6,535 nucleotides of DNA from Deinococcus ruber (GTDB taxonomy: Bacteria > Deinococcota > Deinococci > Deinococcales > Deinococcaceae). Both the position numbers and the translations under genes were made by a program. This document shows positions 1-4,528 of the stretch, piece after piece. The stretch is from NCBI RefSeq assembly GCF_014648095.1, contig NZ_BMQL01000105.1, positions 1 through 6,535 of the forward strand. The letters run 5' to 3'. The number at the start of each line of letters is the position of its first letter. Position 1 is the stretch's first letter. The notes beneath the pieces are model-generated. The model was not told where the DNA came from. It was given only the letters and a program-made list of their open reading frames with translations, and searched no databases.

Positions 1-53
1 TTCAACGCTCAGATGGGGCGTGATCGCTAAGGGTTTGATAGTTAGAGTTTAAC
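1..53. other. AT-rich junction sequence at left edge, possible mobile-element end
   Basis: Composition changes from GC-rich coding sequence to AT-rich sequence exactly where the flavoenzyme reading frame ends. The stretch holds a short inverted repeat, GAGTT-T-AACTC (47-57), that reaches over the stop codon. It does not encode the missing C-terminus of the enzyme in the same frame. An insertion-sequence end or recombination scar would explain this, but the window stops before any transposase could be seen, so the identity is open. Confidence 0.3.
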
Positions 54-878
54 TCAATTCTGTATGACATCACCCGCCGCGTATACGCCGGGCACGCTGG
101 TTTCCTGCCCAGGATTCACGGTGATGCTGAATTCTGTAGCCTCGCAGCCGAGCTGCTGTGCCAAGTCCGCATTCAGCACCCGCTCACCATGTGCGTAGAG
201 CACTGAACGCTCGCTGGTGCGGCCATCGGCAAAGGTCAACTGGACGCCGGACGCGGTGCCCTTGACTTCCACCAACGGCGCGTCGATCAGCGTGATGCCG
301 CGGTCGTGCAGCAGCTGCCGATGCACGGCATTCAGGTCCGGGGTGGTATCGCTACACACCAGGAGATCTGGACTGATCTTCTGGTGGTACAGCAGTGTTT
401 GCACATGATCGGCGTTCAAGCCGGGCTGATACAGGGCAATCGGTCCCCCTTGGACTTCCCAGCCGTAGCAGTACGGGCAATGATGGACGCCCCTCCCCCA
501 CTCTTCTCGGAGGCCGGGAATGTTCTCAGGCAGGACATCCCGCACGCCGGTGGCGAGGATGATCTTGCGTGCCTGCACCGTCTCGCCGTTTTCAAGCGTA
601 GCGATGAAGGCGGTGTTCTGCCCGGTGAGCTGCACCACACGGCTGTTGAGGCGGGGAACGTCGTAGCGGTCGAGTTCGGCCTGGGCCATGTCGAGGAACT
701 CGGTGGGTGGGGTCCCGTCGCGCGTCAGCACACCATGGGGGTGGAGGGAGGGGGCATGGCGGCTAGGGCCAGCGCTGCAGACGATGCCGCGTTTCATGCC
801 GCGGGCGGTGTAGAGCGCGGCACTGAGCCCGGCGAAGCCACCCCCGATGATCAGCATGTCGTACTGGGACGAAGTCAT
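54..878 (-). CDS. Thioredoxin-reductase-like NAD(P)/FAD oxidoreductase, C-terminally truncated
   Basis: Cytosolic flavoprotein of the low-molecular-weight thioredoxin reductase/AhpF-like class, which passes electrons from NAD(P)H through FAD to a redox-active dithiol. With the ATG at 878 it is 274 aa. The FAD Rossmann motif GGGFAG is at residues 12-17, the ATG loop at 110-111, the dithiol CPYC at 134-137 (followed by YGWE), and the second FAD motif AAGD at 267-270. The protein ends four residues later, whereas relatives run roughly 30-40 residues further to complete the FAD site; it is probably damaged. The usual GxGxxA nucleotide motif after CPYC is also degenerate (YQPGLNADHV). The frame stays open upstream to 1061, but that extension is low-complexity His/Pro sequence outside the family fold, and residue 7 onward is the canonical strand before GGGFAG. 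No Shine-Dalgarno precedes 878. It lies 53 nt behind the 51-aa gene, probably on the same mRNA. Physiological substrate unknown. Confidence 0.85.
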   Translation of the reverse strand: MTSSQYDMLIIGGGFAGLSAALYTARGMKRGIVCSAGPSRHAPSLHPHGVLTRDGTPPTEFLDMAQAELDRYDVPRLNSRVVQLTGQNTAFIATLENGETVQARKIILATGVRDVLPENIPGLREEWGRGVHHCPYCYGWEVQGGPIALYQPGLNADHVQTLLYHQKISPDLLVCSDTTPDLNAVHRQLLHDRGITLIDAPLVEVKGTASGVQLTFADGRTSERSVLYAHGERVLNADLAQQLGCEATEFSITVNPGQETSVPGVYAAGDVIQN

Positions 879-931
879 GGAGGGCAGTGTGCCGATCCAA
901 CGGTGTAGCGTCTGCGTGGGCCAGGCGTGGG

Positions 932-1087
932 TTAGGTGCGCCGAGGTGGCGTTGGGGTGAACCAGTCGGTGATGAGGGGTGGGGGCACGCTGGTATCGAG
1001 CGGTGTTGAGGCTGTGGTGGGGGTGGGGACACTCGGACGGTGGGTGGCTTGCCAGGGCCACAGCCGCTGGATGAGTTTTTCTGACAT
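932..1087 (-). CDS. Small Pro/Thr-rich protein of unknown function (51 aa)
   Basis: An ATG at 1087 is preceded by AAAGGAGG with a 4-nt gap, the best ribosome site in this half of the window, and opens a 51-codon frame ending in TAA. I do not recognise the product. It starts MSEKLIQRLWPWQ, a short amphipathic-looking segment with two Trp, then becomes a Pro/Thr/Ser-rich tail ending PPRRT. There is no Cys, signal peptide or membrane helix. A TATCAT -10-like hexamer lies 24 nt upstream. The flavoenzyme start follows 53 nt after its stop, so it may be a leader peptide, a small partner protein or a translational coupler for that enzyme. The strong ribosome site supports real translation; function is unassigned. 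Confidence 0.6.
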   Translation of the reverse strand: MSEKLIQRLWPWQATHRPSVPTPTTASTPLDTSVPPPLITDWFTPTPPRRT

Positions 1088-1091
1088 CGCG

Positions 1092-1099
1092 CCTCCTTT
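1092..1099 (-). promoter_or_regulatory. Ribosome binding site AAAGGAGG for the 51-aa gene
   Basis: The minus strand reads AAAGGAGG, then CGCG, then ATG at 1087. This near-perfect anti-16S match fixes the start of the small gene and argues against treating 879-1087 as untranslated leader of the flavoenzyme. Confidence 0.75.
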
Positions 1100-1113
1100 A
1101 TGGAGTCTTTATG
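1096..1113. promoter_or_regulatory. PhoB-box-like direct repeat, candidate response-regulator operator
   Basis: The plus strand reads CTTTATG-GAGT-CTTTATG: two identical 7-bp half-sites with a 4-bp spacer, an 11-bp period. This is the half-site geometry bound head-to-tail by OmpR/PhoB-family winged-helix regulators, and such a regulator is encoded on the other side of this intergenic region. The repeat covers the -10 hexamer and part of the ribosome site of the minus-strand genes, so binding would be expected to repress them. Caveat: the proximal copy overlaps the Shine-Dalgarno, so part of the match may be forced by that function. Confidence 0.45.
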
Positions 1114-1116
1114 ATA
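1111..1116 (-). promoter_or_regulatory. -10 hexamer TATCAT for the 51-aa gene/flavoenzyme unit
   Basis: The minus strand reads TATCAT (5 of 6 to consensus). Transcription would begin near 1104, giving a leader of about 17 nt that holds the Shine-Dalgarno. No good -35 lies 16-18 nt upstream, so the promoter may need an activator or be weak. Confidence 0.35.
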
Positions 1117-1181
1117 CGACGTTCGAAGATTCCCGCTGTGCCATTCCGACATTTGCTCTGATCCGTCTCCACGCCACTGTT

Positions 1182-1210
1182 TTTGCACTCTCCCGACGAT
1201 CTTCAAGAAT
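1182..1210 (+). promoter_or_regulatory. Candidate promoter for the response regulator gene
   Basis: TTTGCA (1182-1187) and AAGAAT (1205-1210) are separated by 17 bp; each matches 4 of 6 consensus bases. Transcription would start around 1217, inside or after the small inverted repeat GAGA-AC-TCTC (1211-1220), leaving a leader of roughly 38 nt without an obvious Shine-Dalgarno. Confidence 0.25.
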
Positions 1211-1255
1211 GAGAACTCTCAATCGCCAGCCGCTCTCAGCATGTCATCATGAGCC

Positions 1256-1954
1256 ATGCCGCGCCGCGACATCCTCCTCATCGCTCATGATTCCCAGCTC
1301 GCTGAGCCCCTCCACGCTGCCCTTGAGGACGCCGGATATCACGTGCGCGCTGCGGCTTCTGTCATGAGTGGCCTGACCCTGGCGTGGGAAGCCTTGCCGA
1401 GCGTGGTGCTGGTCGAACGCGAGCTACCAGATGGCAGCGGCCGCGACGTCGTCACCCGCCTTCGGGGCCGCAGTGCCGTCCCGATCCTGGTGCTGACGGC
1501 CCGGGCTGTCGTGGAAGAAACAGTGGAACTGCTGGCGCTTGGGGCCGATGATGTGCTGGTTAAGCCCGTGGCCGTGCCGGAGGTGGTCGCCCGGATTGGG
1601 GTGCACGTGCGGCGACCGCACCATCTACACGACGAGCGACTGGTGCACCGTGGCCTGGTCATCTGGCCCCACCGGCACCTGGTGACGGTGCATGGGGAGG
1701 TGTTGGCGCTCACCGAAACCGAGCGCGTGATCCTGGTGGCGCTGCTGCGACGGCAGGGTCACATCCTGTCGCGGACCGATCTCGCGCACGCCGTTTGGGG
1801 CGGGCACGAGATGCCCACGTACAGCAATGTGCTCGATGTCCACCTCAATAATCTCCGGGCCAAACTGACCGCGGTGAACCTGCCCGGCATGATCCGCACG
1901 GTGCGCCATGTGGGATATGTCATTCGCCGGGAGTCGGAAGACCACCTGGGGTGA
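1256..1954 (+). CDS. OmpR/PhoB-family response regulator with degenerate phosphorylation site
   Basis: A 232-aa protein with the normal two-domain layout: receiver about residues 4-115 and winged-helix DNA-binding domain about 145-225 (LTETERVILVALL, recognition region SNVLDVHLNNLRAKL, wing RTVRHVGYVIRR). Receiver landmarks Thr81 and Lys103-Pro104 are kept, but the phospho-acceptor Asp is Glu54 (VLVERELPDGSG) and the metal-binding acidic pair is Ala10-His11 before Asp12. Established knowledge: such atypical receivers usually cannot be phosphorylated, and Asp-to-Glu can mimic the active state. I infer a constitutively active or ligand/protein-tuned DNA-binding protein. No histidine kinase gene is present here. 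The ATG at 1256 is the first possible start because an in-frame TGA lies at 1250-1252; there is no clear ribosome site. Likely targets are its own divergent region (direct repeat 1096-1113) and the BTAD gene 54 bp downstream. Confidence 0.9.
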   Translation: MPRRDILLIAHDSQLAEPLHAALEDAGYHVRAAASVMSGLTLAWEALPSVVLVERELPDGSGRDVVTRLRGRSAVPILVLTARAVVEETVELLALGADDVLVKPVAVPEVVARIGVHVRRPHHLHDERLVHRGLVIWPHRHLVTVHGEVLALTETERVILVALLRRQGHILSRTDLAHAVWGGHEMPTYSNVLDVHLNNLRAKLTAVNLPGMIRTVRHVGYVIRRESEDHLG

Positions 1955-1972
1955 CGACAGGGTGGTGCGCCC

Positions 1973-2001
1973 TGCACAATCGCGTGTGGAAGCGGCACAA
2001 T
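1973..2001 (+). promoter_or_regulatory. Candidate leaderless promoter for the BTAD regulator gene
   Basis: TGCACA (1973-1978), 17 bp, then CACAAT (1996-2001); each hexamer matches 4 of 6 consensus bases. Seven nucleotides separate CACAAT from the ATG at 2009, so transcription would begin at or next to the start codon; no Shine-Dalgarno precedes that ATG. A direct repeat GCACAAT (1974-1980 and 1995-2001) repeats at 21 bp, two helical turns, and could be an activator site. Confidence 0.35.
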
Positions 2002-2008
2002 ACAAGTA

Positions 2009-2096
2009 ATGACGGCGTTTGAGCATTCTTCGTTGAAGCATCCTGCGAACCTGCAGGCGTTCGAGACGTGCATTACGGCAACGCTTCAGATTTTAG
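2009..2096 (+). pseudogene. 5' fragment of BTAD/SARP-like regulator gene, interrupted by IS200/IS605
   Basis: ATG at 2009 opens MTAFEHSSLKHPANLQAFET and runs 29 codons plus one base to the inferred insertion point. Read on without excision, it enters the element and stops at TAA 2108-2110, giving a useless 33-aa peptide. If 2097-3795 is removed, the last base (g) joins AT at 3796-3797 to make Asp30, and the frame continues through LDVQALGVAGFQVQ into the downstream fragment, giving 723 nt or 240 aa. In the intact protein this would be a short N-terminal helix before the winged-helix-like region. The gene lies 54 bp after the response regulator in the same orientation. Confidence 0.65.
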
Positions 2097-2112
2097 AGAA
2101 AAAGGCGTAATC

Positions 2113-2132
2113 CCCCGTCCTTCAGGGCGGGG
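2113..2132 (+). repeat. Left-end subterminal hairpin of the IS
   Basis: CCCCGTCC-TTCA-GGGCGGGG forms an 8-bp stem (one G-T wobble) with a 4-nt loop, 16 nt inside the inferred left end. It closely resembles the right-end hairpin (TTCA versus TTTA loop). TnpA of this family binds such hairpins as single strands; the four bases before it (AATC, 2109-2112) would be the left guide. Confidence 0.75.
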
Positions 2133-2139
2133 ATATAAG

Positions 2140-2174
2140 CCTTCGGCGCTTGCGCCGCAATACGGCACCGAAGG
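2140..2174 (+). repeat. Nested inverted repeats inside the IS left end
   Basis: CCTTCGG (2140-2146) pairs with CCGAAGG (2168-2174), and a competing tight hairpin CGGCGC-TT-GCGCCG (2144-2157) shares three bases with it. The two folds exclude each other. They lie in the untranslated region before tnpA and could act on transposon DNA or on tnpA mRNA; no role can be shown from sequence. Confidence 0.45.
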
Positions 2175-2201
2175 TGACGCAGGGCCACCGGGACTGAGGA
2201 T

Positions 2202-2225
2202 GCATGTGCCACCATGTGCACATGC
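2202..2225 (+). promoter_or_regulatory. Hairpin over the tnpA start codon
   Basis: GCATGTGC (2202-2209) and GCACATGC (2218-2225) are perfect 8-bp complements with an 8-nt loop. The tnpA ATG at 2204 sits in the 5' arm and a second in-frame ATG (2222) in the 3' arm; the GAGGA ribosome site (2196-2200) is directly before it. Such a fold would limit initiation, similar in principle to the structure that represses IS200 tnpA translation. Confidence 0.5.
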
Positions 2226-2635
2226 CGGAAGAGCGTTCTACACGACATGCACACTTCAATTTGAACTACCATCTGGTGTTCACGCCGAAGGATCGTCGTC
2301 GTTCGTTCTCCGGCCCCAGTCGTGACCGTCTGATGGAGATTTTTACGGCGACCTGCACGGAGCGGGAGTGGAAGGTGCTGGGGATGGAGGTCATGCCTGA
2401 CCATGTTCATGTGTTCGTCTCCTGCCCGCCGAAGTGGGCACCGTCCGATATCGCCAAGATTCTGAAAGGTGTATCGGCACGGCTGTTGTTGCAAGACTTC
2501 CCGGCGTTGCGGCGATGCGGCCATCTGTGGACGAACGCCTATTACGTCGGCTCGGCGGGCAAGATTTCCGCCGATGTGATCCAGCGGTACATCGCCAACC
2601 AGCGCAAGCATCAGGTAGATGACGATGACGTTTAA
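2204..2635 (+). CDS. tnpA: IS200/IS605-family Y1 (HUH) transposase TnpA
   Basis: A 143-aa single-domain Y1 transposase of normal length. The HUH metal site is HVH at residues 67-69 in MPDHVHVFV, and the catalytic tyrosine is Tyr129 in VIQRYIANQ. The N-terminal strand YHLVFTPKDRR is also typical of the family. It works as a dimer that cuts and rejoins single-stranded DNA at the element ends, through a 5'-phosphotyrosine link and hairpin recognition. Start: the ATG at 2204 has a GAGGA site just upstream; a second in-frame ATG at 2222 (residue 7) would remove only a non-conserved, His-rich leader (MCHHVH) and is a real alternative. The 3' end overlaps tnpB by 17 nt. All key residues are present, so activity is plausible. 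Confidence 0.95.
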   Translation: MCHHVHMPEERSTRHAHFNLNYHLVFTPKDRRRSFSGPSRDRLMEIFTATCTEREWKVLGMEVMPDHVHVFVSCPPKWAPSDIAKILKGVSARLLLQDFPALRRCGHLWTNAYYVGSAGKISADVIQRYIANQRKHQVDDDDV

Positions 2636-3779
2636 GGCAATGAAGTACAGGTTGTTTCCGAACGCCACGCAGGAGAAGGTGCTGGACACCACGCTGTATC
2701 TGTGCCGTCAGCTCTACAACGGAGCACTGGAAGAGCGGAGAGGCGCATACAAGAAGGCAGGGGTGTCCGTCAGCTACTACGAGCAGAAACGTGCCCTGAC
2801 CGAGATCAAGGCCGATCTGCCGGAGTACAAGGATATCCATTCGCAGGTGTTGCAGGACGTGATCGAACGGCTGGACAAGAGCTTCAAGGGGTTTTTCCGG
2901 CGCATCAAGTCGGGTGCGAAAGCGGGGTATCCCCGCTTCAAGGGTCGGGCACACTATGACTCCTTCACCTACCCGCAGGCTGGGAAAACAGGGGCGATGC
3001 CTCTGGAAAATGCAGGCAAGGTGTATCTGTCGAAGATCGGCAACGTGCGCTGCAAGTATCACCGCCCGCTGGAGGGCACCATCAAGACGGCGACGGTCAA
3101 ACGGGAAGGCGACAAGTGGGACATCGTTTTTGTCTGCCAAGTCGAAGTCGTCGCGCTGCCCGCGACTGGCGACGACATTGGGATTGATCTGGGTACAAAC
3201 CCGAACTTCCTCATCACCTCAGACGGGGAGTTCGTGCCTGCTCCGCGTCACTTCAAGAAAAGCGAACGCAAGATCGGTCTGCTGCAACGGGCGACAAGCA
3301 GGAAGAAGCGTGGGAGTCGTCGTCACAAAGCACTGAAGCGCCAGGTCGCCGCCGAACATCGGCGGGTTGCCAATCGGCGTCGGGACTTCCACCACAAAAC
3401 CGCCCGCACCCTGGTCGATCGCCATGACGCGGTGTATCACGAAGACCTGAACATCATCGGCCTGGCCCGTTCCAGCACCGCCAAAGGCGTGCTGGATGCA
3501 GGCTGGGCCAGCTTCATCAATATCCTTTCCCTCAAAGCTGTGAATGCTGGACGGAAAGTTTTGGGGGTTGACCCCAACTACACGAGTCAGGATTGCAGCC
3601 GGTGCGGCCACAGGCAGAAGGTCAAGATCGGCCACGCCTACATCTGCGCCAACTGCGGCATGGACATGCACCGAGATGTCAATGCTGCGATTAACATCCT
3701 GAATCGGGGCCGGGATGCGGCCTTCAGCGAGAGCGTGCCAGTGACGGCGCTTGTAGACCTGAGAAGCCTCGCCCTTTAG
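2619..3779 (+). CDS. tnpB: RNA-guided endonuclease TnpB (IS605 OrfB family)
   Basis: A 386-aa TnpB, the nuclease group from which Cas12 arose. N-terminal OrfB helix-turn-helix/WED-like region about residues 5-110 (KYRLFPNATQEK; GYPRFKG at 103-109), RuvC-I Asp190 in IGIDLGTN, RuvC-II Glu275 in YHEDLNIIGL, zinc ribbon CSRCG at 326-330 and CANCG at 343-347, RuvC-III Asp353 in HRDVNAAINI. Known role of the family: with a right-end-derived omega RNA it cuts DNA next to a target-adjacent motif equal to the element's insertion site, which helps the IS persist at vacated sites. The start is one of two ATGs (2619 or 2625) overlapping the tnpA end, so translation is probably coupled. The stop TAG (3777-3779) falls in the loop/3' arm of the right-end hairpin. 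No damage is visible. Confidence 0.95.
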   Translation: MTMTFKAMKYRLFPNATQEKVLDTTLYLCRQLYNGALEERRGAYKKAGVSVSYYEQKRALTEIKADLPEYKDIHSQVLQDVIERLDKSFKGFFRRIKSGAKAGYPRFKGRAHYDSFTYPQAGKTGAMPLENAGKVYLSKIGNVRCKYHRPLEGTIKTATVKREGDKWDIVFVCQVEVVALPATGDDIGIDLGTNPNFLITSDGEFVPAPRHFKKSERKIGLLQRATSRKKRGSRRHKALKRQVAAEHRRVANRRRDFHHKTARTLVDRHDAVYHEDLNIIGLARSSTAKGVLDAGWASFINILSLKAVNAGRKVLGVDPNYTSQDCSRCGHRQKVKIGHAYICANCGMDMHRDVNAAINILNRGRDAAFSESVPVTALVDLRSLAL

Positions 3780-3811
3780 GGCGGGGAGTCATCACATGTT
3801 CAAGCGCTTGG
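3660..3811 (+). ncRNA. Predicted omega RNA (reRNA) scaffold plus guide for TnpB
   Basis: In characterised IS605 elements the TnpB guide RNA comes from the 3' part of tnpB through the right end, followed by a guide of roughly 16 nt from flanking DNA. Here the scaffold would end at 3795 after the hairpin 3767-3786, and the guide would begin at 3796 (ATGTTCAAGCGCTTGG), inside the interrupted regulator gene. The 3' boundary rests on the inferred IS end; the 5' end is only an estimate. Confidence 0.45.
3767..3786 (+). repeat. Right-end hairpin of the IS
   Basis: CCTCGCCC-TTTA-GGGCGGGG forms an 8-bp stem with one wobble and a 4-nt loop, nine nucleotides from the inferred right end TCAC. GAAG (3763-3766) directly before it would be the right guide tetranucleotide. 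The hairpin also contains the tnpB stop codon and would be the last stem of the omega RNA scaffold. Confidence 0.75.
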
Positions 3812-4430
3812 TGTCGCTGGTTTCCAAGTCCAGGGCGGCTCGCAGTCGAGCGAGGGCTTCGTGACTCGGATTCAGGTAGCGATGCTGGTCTATTTGATGG
3901 AGCATTCCCGAGCGTTGCGCTCTGAGCTGTTGGCGGCGGTGCCAGTAAGTACGTTTGAGCCGAGTGCCATGCAGCACATCATTCGTGCGTGTGACCGGTT
4001 AACGCGGCAGGCCGAAGACGTGATCGTGTTGGAAGGGCCATACGATCAGCCGTATCAGGTGCTGTCACCGCTTTGGGAGGTGCGTTCAGATGTGTCGAGG
4101 TTACTCCACGAGCTTGAGCACGGGGATGTGCTCACAGCGCTGGAACAAAGTGGGGGTGCCTGCCTCCGGGGGCTGCCGGACAGTGCGTGGGTGGTACGGC
4201 GGCGCGCAGAGCTGGCAACAGCGGTTCTCGGTGCATTGGAACCGCTGATCGCAGGGGCGGAAGCAGCTGGTGCGGCGCAGGATGTGGTTCGGCTGACCAG
4301 TGCGGGCTTGCGGGTGTTGCCAGAGCAGCGGGGCCTGGCGGAACGGCGTCTTCAGGCTGCTCGCGCCTGTGAATCTGAGGACGGGGTGGCGAGCTTTCAG
4401 GCTGAGCTGAAGATGCTCGGAGGCGCGTGA
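3796..4430 (+). pseudogene. 3' fragment of BTAD/SARP-like transcriptional regulator
   Basis: From 3798 the frame reads VQALGVAGFQVQ, the short strand pattern that opens SARP-type winged-helix regions, then FVTRIQVAMLVYL, and from about SPLWEVRSDV onward a bacterial transcriptional activator (BTAD) helical-repeat domain: DVSRLLHELEHGDVLTALEQ, CLRGLPDSAWVVRRRAEL and AGLRVLPEQRGLAERRLQAA fit the family pattern. The BTAD is TPR-like and mediates protein contacts. The fragment is cut from its start by the IS. It could restart at GTG 3861 (GAGGG four nt before) to give 189 aa lacking the first strands, so a truncated product is possible. The intact protein was probably a 240-aa regulator paired with the response regulator upstream. 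Family assignment is by pattern; DNA target unknown. Confidence 0.6.
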
Positions 4431-4503
4431 GGCGGGAGGAAAGCGATCTGCAGTGATGACCAGTCAGCACGAGCGGCCAGTTTTATCACTTCTGCCGCCC
4501 GTG

Positions 4504-4515
4504 TTGACATGTCAA
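4504..4515. repeat. Perfect palindrome TTGACATGTCAA between convergent genes
   Basis: A 12-bp perfect palindrome, extended by an overlapping inverted pair TGACAT (4505-4510)/ATGTCA (4515-4520). It lies 13 bp past the stop of the minus-strand secreted-protein gene, so it is not in a usual operator position, and no T-run makes it a terminator. Possibly a protein-binding site; nothing assigns it. Confidence 0.3.
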
Positions 4516-4528
4516 TGTCATGAGCTGA

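Larger units (their letters stand above)
2097..3795 (+). mobile_element. IS200/IS605-family element, complete (1699 bp), tnpA + tnpB
   Basis: Boundaries are inferred from three independent points. First, imperfect hairpins lie near both ends (2113-2132 and 3767-3786). Second, the tetranucleotides just 5' of each hairpin (AATC and GAAG) and the presumed cleavage sites (TTAG at 2093-2096, TCAC at 3792-3795) covary at the fourth position as in the IS608 guide scheme (AAAG/TTAC and GAAT/TCAA). Third, excision restores an open host reading frame. Members of this family have no terminal inverted repeats and make no target duplication, and none is seen. They move as single-stranded circles by TnpA and insert 3' of a short target, here predicted TTAG. 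Both genes are full length with catalytic residues, so the copy may be active. It interrupts a BTAD regulator gene. Confidence 0.85.

Noticed and set aside
306..908. Long open frame on the plus strand opposite the flavoenzyme
   Set aside because: It has no ribosome site or recognisable motif and is the GC-driven antisense shadow of a clear flavoprotein.
879..1061. N-terminal extension of the flavoenzyme up to an ATG at 1061
   Set aside because: The added 61 residues are His/Pro-rich low-complexity sequence outside the family fold, and the region is used in another frame by the 51-aa gene with a strong ribosome site.
1958..1974. Stem CAGGGTG-GTG-CGCCCTG after the response regulator as a terminator
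   Set aside because: No T-run follows, the loop is only three bases, and it overlaps the likely promoter of the next gene.
2391..3140. Long minus-strand open frame across tnpA/tnpB
   Set aside because: It is antisense to two proteins with full catalytic motifs and shows no domain or ribosome site.
3796..3864. Short ATG frame starting right after the IS (MFKRLVSLVSK...)
   Set aside because: It is 22 codons, out of frame with the BTAD domain, without a ribosome site; the ATG is simply part of the interrupted gene.
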